Part shown: one piece after another, positions 1 through 7,788 of the stretch | How positions within the stretch are numbered: the stretch's first letter is position 1 | How the letters are laid out: each line of letters starts with the position of its first letter | Assembly (NCBI RefSeq): GCF_003573545.1 | Contig: NZ_QWET01000020.1 | Coordinates: 21,437-85,436, forward strand | DNA: 64,000 nucleotides | From: Mariniphaga sediminis | GTDB lineage: Bacteria > Bacteroidota > Bacteroidia > Bacteroidales > Prolixibacteraceae | Reading direction: 5' to 3' | Made by a program: the position numbers and the translations under genes | Notes under the pieces: generated by a model | The model's input: the letters and a program-made list of their open reading frames with translations, nothing else | Database searches by the model: none | What the model was told of the DNA's origin: nothing

Positions 1-324
1 TCCCATACACCCAATGGAAGCTGCACCAATGGAAGCTGCATGTGCTGCCAACTCTTTTGCGATTTTCTGACTCGTACTCCCCACATGTACAATAACCTGA
101 AATTGTTCATCGGCAAAAGGCATCCACGCCTCTGCCACTGCCTTTCTTTCTTCTGTATCCATTAACAATCCTTCGCCCGAAGAACCGCAAACAAAAATTC
201 CTTTTACTCCGTCTTCTTTTAACCGATGGGCATATTCAGGAATGACTCCCAGGTTTAACTCCCCGTTGGGATAAAATGGGGTGAAAGTGGCAGCAATCAG
301 CCCCTCAAAATGTTTGTATTCCAT
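1..324 (-). CDS. N-acetylneuraminate lyase / DapA-family aldolase (3' part cut off by window edge)
   Basis: The first 108 codons are present, starting at ATG 322-324; the rest lies before base 1. The N-terminus has the class I aldolase opening of the DapA/NanA family (LIAATFTPF), then FVCGSSGEG, the phosphate/carboxylate loop, and an EERKAVAE helix. The FVCG(S/T)(S/T)GEG and IVHVG wording is closer to N-acetylneuraminate lyases than to dihydrodipicolinate synthases. NanA-type enzymes cleave sialic acid to N-acetylmannosamine and pyruvate through a Schiff-base lysine, which would lie outside the window. It starts 11 bases after the stop of the GntR regulator gene, so the two are probably co-transcribed. 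The exact substrate is inferred; another 2-keto-acid aldolase is possible. Confidence 0.85.
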   Translation of the reverse strand, partial: MEYKHFEGLIAATFTPFYPNGELNLGVIPEYAHRLKEDGVKGIFVCGSSGEGLLMDTEERKAVAEAWMPFADEQFQVIVHVGSTSQKIAKELAAHAASIGAASIGCMG

Positions 325-335
325 GTACTTCTGTA

Positions 336-1049
336 TTATTTAATATTTCTGGTTTGTTTAATATATTCTGAATAGGCTTTCAGGTGGTTGTAAATTGCGT
401 TTCTGTATCCATCTACATCCCTGGCTTTTAAAAGAGGAATCAAATCTTCGTGTTTTACCAACTTCTCTTTGTTTTTTTGGTTTAACGGTTTGAAGTCCTC
501 ATATTTTTCGTTTACATAACTAAACAAGGGTAAAATCATTTCCAGCAGATCAATAACGGCCTGATTTTTTGTAATCCGGTATAACTTGGAATGGAACTCA
601 ATTTCATTCTCCACTTTCAGTTTCATGTCATCCTGATAAGTGTGCCTTGAAATAATGGATTCCAATTCTGTTATATCTTCATCCGTAATATTACTCAGAA
701 TTAATTCGGCAATGCCTGACTCTATTGACACCCTCAAGTCGAGAAGATCAAGGATACTTTGTTTGCTCAGTAAATAAGGATTTACAACTTTCGTGAAACA
801 TTTCATTACATCCGGTTCCCTGACAACCATGCCTTTGTGTTTCCTGCTTTCAACAATGCCCAGCATTCGTAACCGGCTGAGTGCCTCCCGCACCACATTT
901 CGCCCAACATTTAAATTTTCAGCAAGAGTCAGTTCCGAAGGGATTTCGTTGCCCAAGGTTAATTTATTCTCTACAATGTAACTGAGAATCTGTTCTTCAA
1001 CCTGGTCGACCAACGTTACTGCTTTTACTGCAACTTTATTAAATTTCAT
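336..1049 (-). CDS. GntR-family transcriptional regulator, FadR subfamily (FCD domain)
   Basis: A 237-residue protein with a winged-helix GntR DNA-binding domain at about residues 10-78 (key stretch EIPSELTLAENLNVGRNVV) followed by an all-helical FCD ligand-binding domain at about 95-230. The FCD domain usually binds a carboxylate or sugar acid, often through a metal. The position directly upstream of a sialic-acid-lyase-like gene suggests a local regulator of sialic acid or related sugar-acid catabolism, comparable in arrangement to NanR. That is inference from context; no ligand can be read from sequence. A TAnnTTTG-type -7 box lies on the minus strand at 1089-1096, upstream of the start. 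Confidence 0.88.
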   Translation of the reverse strand: MKFNKVAVKAVTLVDQVEEQILSYIVENKLTLGNEIPSELTLAENLNVGRNVVREALSRLRMLGIVESRKHKGMVVREPDVMKCFTKVVNPYLLSKQSILDLLDLRVSIESGIAELILSNITDEDITELESIISRHTYQDDMKLKVENEIEFHSKLYRITKNQAVIDLLEMILPLFSYVNEKYEDFKPLNQKNKEKLVKHEDLIPLLKARDVDGYRNAIYNHLKAYSEYIKQTRNIK

Positions 1050-1088
1050 TTTTTTGATAATTATATGGTATATGACCGTTATGTCCTA

Positions 1089-1096
1089 CAAATGTA
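1089..1096 (-). promoter_or_regulatory. Bacteroidota-type -7 box for the GntR gene
   Basis: On the minus strand the sequence reads TACATTTG, matching the TAnnTTTG -7 consensus of Bacteroidota housekeeping promoters, 40 bases upstream of the GntR start. No clear -33 TTG is present. A single GGTATA hexamer, the unit bound by E. coli NanR, occurs on the plus strand at 1067-1072 between this box and the start codon. It is only one copy and may be chance. Confidence 0.45.
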
Positions 1097-1302
1097 AATA
1101 TATTTTTATTTTAAAAAAGTGTTGCAGCTAAATTTTTTGATTTACTTTTTCTACGGGTTAAATGCAGTCGTTAATCCAAAGAGGAATTATCGTTTTTCAA
1201 CAAGCCATAGTTCGGGGTTAATTGACTCACAAACAAAACAGTAAGTGTTTTTTATTTTTCAAACAGTTATATCAGATATGAAAAAAGGAAGTTGATATTT
1301 AG

Positions 1303-1346
1303 AAAAAAAGCGAATTGACCCGGTTTTGTGTCAACTCGCTTTTTTT
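1303..1346 (-). terminator. Intrinsic terminator after tRNA-Arg
   Basis: Arms 1303-1319 and 1330-1346 form a 17-bp stem with one internal mismatch that becomes a G-U pair in the minus-strand RNA. The loop is about 10 bases and the minus strand ends in a run of T. It sits 31 bases downstream of the tRNA-Arg 3' end. The long A and T runs make it potentially bidirectional. Confidence 0.8.
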
Positions 1347-1376
1347 AACAAAGTGTTCTTTTTTGTAACTTTTTTG

Positions 1377-1450
1377 TACCCCGGACGGGATTCGAACCCA
1401 TGACCTACTGCTTAGAAGGCAGTTGCTCTATCCAGCTGAGCTACCGGGGC
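1377..1450 (-). tRNA. tRNA-Arg (anticodon TCT)
   Basis: Reading the minus strand, a 74-base cloverleaf is clear. The acceptor arm is GCCCCGG paired with CCGGGGT (one G-U pair), the anticodon arm is CTGCC with loop TTCTAAG, giving anticodon TCT, and the T arm carries GGTTCGAATCC. The discriminator is A and the CCA end is not encoded. A terminator follows at 1303-1346. Confidence 0.96.
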
Positions 1451-1592
1451 AGCCTTTGTTTTTTTGCGTGGCAAAGATAGAACTCATATTACAATTTACA
1501 AATGCAAAAAAACAAATTCCTAAAAAAAACAAGTATCAAATAACAAAAAATGCTATTTGATACTTGAAATTTGGAGTATCCGGCCAATATTT

Positions 1593-2627
1593 TTAAAGCA
1601 GATGAATTCCGTTTGCCTTGCACTTTTCAATCATCTCGTCAGGCCAGATGCTTGATTGAATCTCGCCAATATGGGCTTTGCGAAGGAAATACATACACAG
1701 TCTGGACTGCCCTATTCCGCCTCCAATGGTAAGTGGTAGTTCGCCGTTGAGCAACATTTTGTGCCACATCAGTTCTTTACGCTCTTCCATTCCCCTTATT
1801 TTTAGCTGTTCGAGCATGGCATTGCTATCAACCCGAATCCCCATGGATGAAATCTCAAAAGCACGGTTCAATACATCATTCCACAGAATAAGGTCGCCGT
1901 TAAGTCCTCTGTAACCGTTTACCGTTAAAGTATTCCAGTCATCGTAATCGGGAGCGCGCCCGTCGTGAATTTCTCCGTTGGGCATTTGTCCGCCAATACC
2001 AATGACAAAAATGGCCCCGTATTTTTTTGCTGCGCGTGCTTCCCGCTCAAAAGGGGTTAAATCCGGGTATTGCTCTGCCAGTTCTTCCGAATGCAAAAAC
2101 GTAATTTCTTCGGGCAATTCAGGCTTAATTTCAGGATAATTATCCGACATATAAAACTCCGTGTTTACCAACACAGAATAAATTTTACGAACTATTTTTT
2201 TCAGGAAGTCCAGGTTACGTTCCTCTTTCGAGATAACACGTTCCCAGTCCCATTGGTCCACATAGAGGGAATGGATATTGGTCAGTTCTTCATCCGGCCT
2301 GATGGCATTCATGTCGGTGTACAAACCATACCCTTCCTGCATTTCCAAATCAGCCAGGGCCAGCCTTTTCCATTTTGCCAGCGACTGTACAATCTCAGCC
2401 ACCTGATCGTTCATTTCTTTCATGGGAAATGACACAGGACGTTCCACTCCATTCAGATCGTCATTAATACCCGTACCTTTTTTAACAAACAACGGAGCCG
2501 TAACCCTTCGCAGCCTCAATTCTGCCGCAAGGTTTAACTGGAAAAAATCTTTAATCAGTTTTATGGCCTGTTCCGTTTGGTTAACATTCAAGATTGACTT
2601 GTAATTGTCAGGAAAAAATAACTTCAT
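1593..2627 (-). CDS. asnA: Aspartate-ammonia ligase (asparagine synthetase A)
   Basis: A 344-residue protein, close to the usual 330-345 for AsnA. It makes asparagine from aspartate, ammonia and ATP with an aspartyl-AMP intermediate, in the cytoplasm. The fold is that of a class II aminoacyl-tRNA synthetase catalytic core. Family signatures are visible throughout: AELRLRRVTAPLFV near the N-terminus, DQWDWE near the middle, YGAIFVIGIGG, and the motif-3-like GGGIGQSRLCM near the C-terminus. The gene stands alone, with tRNA-Arg on one side and a divergent MFS transporter on the other. Confidence 0.97.
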   Translation of the reverse strand: MKLFFPDNYKSILNVNQTEQAIKLIKDFFQLNLAAELRLRRVTAPLFVKKGTGINDDLNGVERPVSFPMKEMNDQVAEIVQSLAKWKRLALADLEMQEGYGLYTDMNAIRPDEELTNIHSLYVDQWDWERVISKEERNLDFLKKIVRKIYSVLVNTEFYMSDNYPEIKPELPEEITFLHSEELAEQYPDLTPFEREARAAKKYGAIFVIGIGGQMPNGEIHDGRAPDYDDWNTLTVNGYRGLNGDLILWNDVLNRAFEISSMGIRVDSNAMLEQLKIRGMEERKELMWHKMLLNGELPLTIGGGIGQSRLCMYFLRKAHIGEIQSSIWPDEMIEKCKANGIHLL

Positions 2628-2799
2628 GCTTGTTTTTTTTATCTATTGTCTGCAAAAATACAAATGGACTTGCAATTTGAAAGAAAAATTCTTAAAAAAT
2701 GCTCAAAAAAGTAATTTTTTCGCTAAAAAATGAATTATTGCAAGAAAATTAAAAAAATGCTTTTCTTTTTGATTTGTATTTTTGCAGCTTATTTAAAAA
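2628..2799. other. Divergent intergenic region asnA / MFS transporter
   Basis: AT-rich, 172 bases, with several A6 and T6 runs. A plus-strand TATTTTTG at 2777-2784 matches the TAnnTTTG -7 box and lies 16 bases before the MFS start, which would leave only a very short leader. No -33 TTG at normal spacing. No other structure was seen. Confidence 0.45.
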
Positions 2800-3969
2800 A
2801 TGGCACGATTCAGCAAAAATATCAGTCGGCTTTATCTCGTAAAAATTTCAAAATGGTTTAACCTGGTTATGCCAGTTGTGGTTCTGTTTTATCAGGACAA
2901 CGGAATGGGGATGCACGAGATTTTTGTTTTAAAGGCGATCTATTCCCTGGCCATTGTGTTTCTCGAAATACCTTCAGGATGGATGGCAGACGTTTGGGGC
3001 CGTAAAAAAACCTTAATACTCGGAACCATTCTGGGAAGCGCCGGATTTTTAATGTACAGTTTTTCCTATGGTTTTTGGGCTTTTGTGGCAGCTGAGATTG
3101 TACTGGGAGCCGGTCATTCATTTGTTTCCGGGGCTGATTCGGCCATGCTGTATGAAAGCCTGAAAGCTGACCGTAAGTCGGGCAGCTATGTAAAGCACGA
3201 AGGGCGCATCACTTCTGCCGGCAATTTTGCCGAAGCCATTGCCGGAATTACAGCCGGATTTCTAGCAGCTGTCAGCCTGCGTACCCCGTTTTATTTCCAG
3301 TTTGCCGTGGCAGCTCTTGCTATTCCGGCGGCTTTTACCCTGACAGAACCCCAAATTAAAGCAACAACCCACATACACTCTGTAAAAAAAATAGTGGGAG
3401 ATATTAAAAATACGTTCCTGAAAGAAACGAACCTGCGTGTTTCAATTCTTCTCTCGGCTGTAACAGGTACTGCCACGCTTACTTTTGCCTGGCTGGTGCA
3501 ACCCTATTTTAAAATCATTGGTTTGCCTGTGGAATTATTTGGTCTTCTGTGGACTGTGTTGAATCTGAGCGTAGGTGTTTCTTCTGCATTTGCCTACCGG
3601 TTTGAAGGACGTTTCAGCAGGCGAAACGAGGTATTGTTTATAGTAATACTCCTAGCACTGGGATATTTTTCATCCGGGCTGCTGATTAGTCGCGAAGGAT
3701 TGGTATTTTTGCTTTTGTTTTATATTGTTCGCGGCCTGGCTACCCCCGTTTTCAAAAACTATATAAACCTGTACACACCGGATGAAATAAGAGCGACCAT
3801 TTTATCAGTACGGAACCTGATTATCCGTATCAGTTTTGCCGTGATTGGCCCGTTACTTGGCTGGATGACTGATCATGTGAGTCTGAATACAGCTTTTATT
3901 CTGGCTGGTGGAATTTACCTTATTGCCGCATTGGCTGTGGTCTCGCCCTGGATGAAATCCGGTAAATAG
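2800..3969 (+). CDS. MFS transporter, substrate unknown
   Basis: A 389-residue integral membrane protein with about 12 hydrophobic segments. The MFS motif A between helices 2 and 3 is visible (GWMADVWGRKKTL, about residues 60-72), and a related RFEGRFSRR loop lies between the two halves. It is of the small, two-halves type (like quinolone or drug exporters of the Bacteroidota), but nothing in the sequence fixes the substrate. Proton-coupled export is the family norm. It stands alone, convergent with the metallo-hydrolase gene at 3994. Confidence 0.85.
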   Translation: MARFSKNISRLYLVKISKWFNLVMPVVVLFYQDNGMGMHEIFVLKAIYSLAIVFLEIPSGWMADVWGRKKTLILGTILGSAGFLMYSFSYGFWAFVAAEIVLGAGHSFVSGADSAMLYESLKADRKSGSYVKHEGRITSAGNFAEAIAGITAGFLAAVSLRTPFYFQFAVAALAIPAAFTLTEPQIKATTHIHSVKKIVGDIKNTFLKETNLRVSILLSAVTGTATLTFAWLVQPYFKIIGLPVELFGLLWTVLNLSVGVSSAFAYRFEGRFSRRNEVLFIVILLALGYFSSGLLISREGLVFLLLFYIVRGLATPVFKNYINLYTPDEIRATILSVRNLIIRISFAVIGPLLGWMTDHVSLNTAFILAGGIYLIAALAVVSPWMKSGK

Positions 3970-3993
3970 GAGAAAACGTCAACTGTACATCAT

Positions 3994-4791
3994 TTATATA
4001 CTTTCATTCAGCACGATTTTCTCTCCATCGTATGCAATAAATACATTTTCGGGTAATTGCAACTGAATTTCTTCATGTGTTCCAAAATTGTGACTTACAT
4101 GAGTTAGGTATGCTTTTTCGGGTTTTAGCCTGCTGATTACTTCCAAAGCCCCTTCCAGGTTAAAATGTGAAATATGTTTTTCTTTCCGGAGGGAATTAAT
4201 AATCAGAATGCGGGTCCCCCGGAGTTTTTCCATCTCTTCTTCGGGAATAAAGTTTGTATCGGTAATGTAACTAAGCTCTCCTGTCCGAAATCCAAAAACC
4301 GGTAGTTTGTGGTGGTAACAGCGGATTGGCAAAAACTCAACTCCTTCAATAACAAAAGGTTTATTATCAATTACGTGCAGTTTCATCTTGGGGATCCCGG
4401 GATATTTATGATCCGCAAAAACGTAATGAAAAATCCGCTTAATGGATTCCTGCACCCGTTTTTCAGCGTAAATGTCGGTTGGGTGTTTTTGTACCCAGTT
4501 GAATGAACGGATGTCGTCAAGGCCGAAAATATGATCTACATGTTCGTGAGTAATAAGAATGGCCCGGAGCCTCTGAACCTGTTCACGCAACATTTGCTGG
4601 CGAAAATCAGGCCCGGCATCAATAACATAATTTTGCTCTCCGATTTTCAATAATAATGACGACCGCAGCCGCTTATCCCTGGGATCATCGGAAAGGCAAA
4701 CCGGGCAGTCGCACGCTATTACCGGAACACCCTGTGAGGTACCCGTACCGAGAAAGGTTGCTTCCATTCTGGTTTTTTCATTATTTGGCAT
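3994..4791 (-). CDS. PhnP-like metallo-beta-lactamase-fold hydrolase
   Basis: A 265-residue MBL-fold protein. The binuclear metal motif HEHVDH is at residues 82-87, and other ligands are expected in YITDTN and at LTHVSHN near the C-terminus. Near the N-terminus GTGTSQGVPVIACDCPVC matches the extra cysteine-rich zinc loop of PhnP and its relatives (phosphoribosyl cyclic phosphate phosphodiesterases). No other phosphonate gene is nearby, so the in vivo substrate is unknown and probably a cyclic nucleotide-like phosphodiester. The second ATG (codon 9, at 4767) directly before the first strand is an equally good start. Confidence 0.85.
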   Translation of the reverse strand: MPNNEKTRMEATFLGTGTSQGVPVIACDCPVCLSDDPRDKRLRSSLLLKIGEQNYVIDAGPDFRQQMLREQVQRLRAILITHEHVDHIFGLDDIRSFNWVQKHPTDIYAEKRVQESIKRIFHYVFADHKYPGIPKMKLHVIDNKPFVIEGVEFLPIRCYHHKLPVFGFRTGELSYITDTNFIPEEEMEKLRGTRILIINSLRKEKHISHFNLEGALEVISRLKPEKAYLTHVSHNFGTHEEIQLQLPENVFIAYDGEKIVLNESI

Positions 4792-4855
4792 AGGACAAAT
4801 TTAACAAAAGCGATGGTGAAAAGTTGAATATCGCTATTTTTACAAAAAATTTAAA

Positions 4856-5557
4856 ATGGCTCAGCTATTTCTGATACCGAATGTTTTAAGCGAAGGCGAT
4901 TGGCAGAACGTTTTACCGGCCAGTGTTTTCCCTGTTCTTACCGATACAAAATATTTTATTGTTGAGAAGATACGCACAGCACGACGTTTCTTAAAACAAG
5001 TGAATAAAGACATTGATATAGACAGTTTGACTTTTTTTGAGTTAAACAAACATACACTGCCCTCCGAGTTCCACCGTTTTCTGGAACCGGCTGAAAAGGG
5101 GGCTGATATTGCTGTAATTTCGGAAGCCGGTTGCCCGGGAGTGGCAGATCCGGGCGCCGACATTGTAAAAATTGCCCATCAAAAAAGGATAAAAGTTGTG
5201 CCATTGGTGGGTCCCTCGTCTGTTTTACTGGCTTTAATGGCATCCGGAATGAACGGCCAGAGTTTTGCTTTTAACGGCTATTTACCTGTAAAACCGAATG
5301 AACGTTCGCGGGCTGTTTTGGCGTTGGAAAAAAAGGCGGTACATGAAAAGCAAACGCAGATATTCATTGAAACCCCTTATCGTAACAATCAGTTGGCAGC
5401 TGCCCTGGTTAAAATCTGCTCCCCTTCTACCCTGCTTTGTATCGCGGCCAATCTTACCGGTGAGAATGAGTTTATATCTACCAGAACAATCGGACAATGG
5501 AAAAAAACATTACCCGATTTACACAAACAACCGGCTATTTTTTTGATTGGGGAATAA
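4856..5557 (+). CDS. SAM-dependent methyltransferase, tetrapyrrole methylase / RsmI-like family
   Basis: A 233-residue protein of the tetrapyrrole-methylase fold. The proline-rich N-terminal strand reads LFLIPNVLSEG, followed by GADIAVISEAGCPGVADPG, the SAM-binding and active-site loop typical of RsmI, and LVGPSSVLLALMASG. It is shorter than RsmI (about 280), and Bacteroidota carry this short paralogue in addition to RsmI. RsmI 2'-O-methylates C1402 of 16S rRNA; whether this protein acts on rRNA is not shown. Divergent from the PhnP-like gene. Confidence 0.82.
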   Translation: MAQLFLIPNVLSEGDWQNVLPASVFPVLTDTKYFIVEKIRTARRFLKQVNKDIDIDSLTFFELNKHTLPSEFHRFLEPAEKGADIAVISEAGCPGVADPGADIVKIAHQKRIKVVPLVGPSSVLLALMASGMNGQSFAFNGYLPVKPNERSRAVLALEKKAVHEKQTQIFIETPYRNNQLAAALVKICSPSTLLCIAANLTGENEFISTRTIGQWKKTLPDLHKQPAIFLIGE

Positions 5558-5604
5558 CCGGACTTTTACTTTCTAAATAAAGGAATTGTAACCGACTCCC
5601 AATG

Positions 5605-6675
5605 TTACAGAAGTCCTTTCTTTTTCAGCATTTGAAATTCATGTTCAAAATTGGGGGTAAGCAATTCCGACCCCAGTTGCTTTTCAATTTGTTTTGCAGT
5701 CCAGAAGCGGGCTTCTTCTACTTCATCAGTAGTAGATACCTGAAAATTTTTGTGATCGTAGGTTACAAAAAGGTAAACCAATTCTGTTTCAATGTCCGAC
5801 TCCCATTGGTATACTTCAACAAGCCTTGCCGAAAAATCTTTTAATCCAATTTCTTCAAAGGCCTCTTTTTTTAAGGCTTCTTCAAGGTTTTCTCCGGCAG
5901 AAATATGTCCTCCCACAGCCGTATCCCATTTCCCGGGTTGAATGAGTTTTGATCGGGAACGCTTTTGAAGTAAAACAGCCTTTTGGGGAGTCAGAACCTG
6001 CATGTGAACAACGGGGTGCAGTAGTTTGCTGCCATCGTGAACCTTACTGCGCGGAGCCTGGCCGGTAACATTTCCTTTTTCGTCAACCAGCGGAACCCAT
6101 TCTTCTCCGGCATATTTTTTTTGTTTTCTTTTTTGAACGAAAATTCCAAAAAGAAAATAAATGCCAAATAAAATGTAAAACAATCCCCCACTGATAAATG
6201 CCCAGGCTTCTTTACTCATGTAAAAAGTGGAATAGAAAACCAATGCCGTGTGTACACTGAAAATGTAAAAAAGCGATTTCAGGCTTTTGCGCATTCGTTT
6301 TACCTGTGCTTCATCGAACTGCACATCTTTCAGGTAGCGTTTGCCCATCAGGCCTACAAGGTTTACATTAGAAAAGGCGGAAACGGCAAGTATTGTTACC
6401 AGGATGAGTTCAATCAGGCCGGGTTTGAGTTTAAAGAAAAGATCATTTTCAAGCAGAATGGAAATGGCTCCAAGCGAAACTAGTAAGAGGGTATCGAATA
6501 ATATAAACTTGTCGATCTTTTTTTCTCTGATCCATACCCAAACCAGTTCGAGCATGCCTACACCCACAGCCACAAACAACCCGATTTTAGTTCCCCATAT
6601 TTCATCGGCCGCAATAAAAACAAAAAGCGGGATAAATCCGGGTAGCAGTTTTTTTAGGAGTTCGATCCTGGTCAT
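5605..6675 (-). CDS. Membrane protein fused to a Nudix hydrolase
   Basis: A 356-residue two-part protein. Residues 1-180 form about six membrane helices resembling the YciB/intracellular-septation-A family. After a basic linker (QKRKQKK, 181-187), residues 191-350 are a Nudix hydrolase. The Nudix box runs 256-278 and fits GX5EX7REUXEEXGU except that K replaces R (GENLEEALKKEAFEEIGL). The strand pattern LVDEKGNVTG and LLQKRSRSKLIQPGKW is like the isopentenyl-diphosphate-isomerase/YfcD branch. Nudix enzymes hydrolyse nucleoside diphosphates linked to X; here the domain would be tethered to the inner face of the cytoplasmic membrane. The substrate is unknown. Confidence 0.85.
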   Translation of the reverse strand: MTRIELLKKLLPGFIPLFVFIAADEIWGTKIGLFVAVGVGMLELVWVWIREKKIDKFILFDTLLLVSLGAISILLENDLFFKLKPGLIELILVTILAVSAFSNVNLVGLMGKRYLKDVQFDEAQVKRMRKSLKSLFYIFSVHTALVFYSTFYMSKEAWAFISGGLFYILFGIYFLFGIFVQKRKQKKYAGEEWVPLVDEKGNVTGQAPRSKVHDGSKLLHPVVHMQVLTPQKAVLLQKRSRSKLIQPGKWDTAVGGHISAGENLEEALKKEAFEEIGLKDFSARLVEVYQWESDIETELVYLFVTYDHKNFQVSTTDEVEEARFWTAKQIEKQLGSELLTPNFEHEFQMLKKKGLL

Positions 6676-6701
6676 TCGTAAAAAAAATCAGGATGTTATG
6701 T

Positions 6702-7268
6702 CTACTCCTCTTCTTCCTCTTCCGGAACCGGAACCGGAATAACTTTATATACTTCCACTTCCATAATCAGGGAAGAAAAGCCGGAAATACCAGTCGTTCC
6801 GTATTGCCCGAAGCCAAGCGCAGAGTCAAAAATAAGCCGTGACCGGGCCCCCTTTTTCATGTAAGTAAGGGCTTCGTGTAAAGCCAGTAATTCTTCCACA
6901 TAAGTGGCAGATGAACTTAATTGGGTAGGAGGAAGTACAACCAATTTTACAGGATCATACCGATGTCCTTCTGAATAACCGGTGGTTTGGGCAACAACAG
7001 AACTGTCTAACCTTTGAATTTGATAATAGATTTGCACCTCGTCCCCAATCTTTATGGAATCGCCAGTGCCTTCATCTAAAGGGAAATAATATAAACCAGA
7101 AGGTTTGGGATCCACCCCAGAGTAATTGTCGGCCATATATTCATTCAGCCTCTTCAACTCATTTTCCCGTTGTTTTTCCAGGTCATTTTCCTTGCATGCA
7201 AAGAAAGTAACAGCCAGCAGTGTGATTGCCAATACGGTTATTATGCGTTTCATGTTCTTCTGTTTCAA
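6702..7268 (-). CDS. FKBP-type peptidyl-prolyl isomerase lipoprotein
   Basis: A 188-residue lipoprotein. The signal sequence ends at a lipobox-like VTFFAC (Cys 25), followed by a charged helix. Residues about 55-175 form an FKBP domain (DEGTGDSIKIGDEVQIYYQI, then SRLIFDSALGFGQYG). The domain is diverged: several of the aromatic residues lining the active pocket of FKBP12 are not obvious, so catalytic activity is uncertain and a chaperone role is possible. The C-terminus is a run of seven glutamates interrupted by proline. Its start overlaps the stop of the upstream FKBP gene by four bases (ATGA), so the two are translationally coupled. Confidence 0.85.
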   Translation of the reverse strand: MKQKNMKRIITVLAITLLAVTFFACKENDLEKQRENELKRLNEYMADNYSGVDPKPSGLYYFPLDEGTGDSIKIGDEVQIYYQIQRLDSSVVAQTTGYSEGHRYDPVKLVVLPPTQLSSSATYVEELLALHEALTYMKKGARSRLIFDSALGFGQYGTTGISGFSSLIMEVEVYKVIPVPVPEEEEEE

Positions 7269-7777
7269 TTTTGTGGAGATTTAATGTCAAACAATTCTAT
7301 TACAAACAACAAGGTCTGGTATGGCGGAACACCCCTCTCACCTTTATATCCGTATGCCAACTCTGAGGGGATAATAAATTCCACAACCGATCCTTCATTC
7401 ATTACTTTCATCCCATCATTCCACCCTTGAATCAAAGAGGAAACATCCAGTACAAATTCATATTTGCCATCTTCGTAGTGATATTGGGAGGCATCGAATA
7501 AAGTGCCATCAATAAAATACCCCGCATAAGCAACGGTAAGTGTATCACCCGATTGGGCAAACGGACCTTCTCCTTCTTCCCTGATTACATAGTAAACGCC
7601 ACTTGCAGTTGTGTCAATATCTTTCCCATTTTCGATGAGAGCGTCAAGGTAAGCCTCGCGCAACTGAATTTCTTCGGCTGCAGTGTACTCTTTTTCATCT
7701 TCATTTTTCAGGCATGACGAGAAAATAAGCGTCAAAATGGTAATAAGGATAACATTGTTTACAATTTTTATCTTCAT
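7265..7777 (-). CDS. FKBP-type peptidyl-prolyl isomerase lipoprotein
   Basis: A 170-residue lipoprotein with a signal sequence and lipobox (LIFSSC, Cys 21), then an FKBP domain at about 55-168 with well-preserved landmarks: GDTLTVAYAGYFIDGTLFD, VSSLIQGWNDGMKVM, and FIIPSELAYGYKGE. These match the FKBP fold used to accelerate proline isomerisation during folding of exported proteins. It is expected in the periplasm, anchored to a membrane. It lies 11 bases after the NrnA-like gene and overlaps the next FKBP gene, forming a three-gene operon. Confidence 0.9.
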   Translation of the reverse strand: MKIKIVNNVILITILTLIFSSCLKNEDEKEYTAAEEIQLREAYLDALIENGKDIDTTASGVYYVIREEGEGPFAQSGDTLTVAYAGYFIDGTLFDASQYHYEDGKYEFVLDVSSLIQGWNDGMKVMNEGSVVEFIIPSELAYGYKGERGVPPYQTLLFVIELFDIKSPQN

Positions 7778-7788
7778 TTTTTTCTTAA

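Noticed and set aside
2070..2432. Open frame of 120 codons antisense to asnA
   Set aside because: It is a shadow of asnA, which is well supported on the minus strand.
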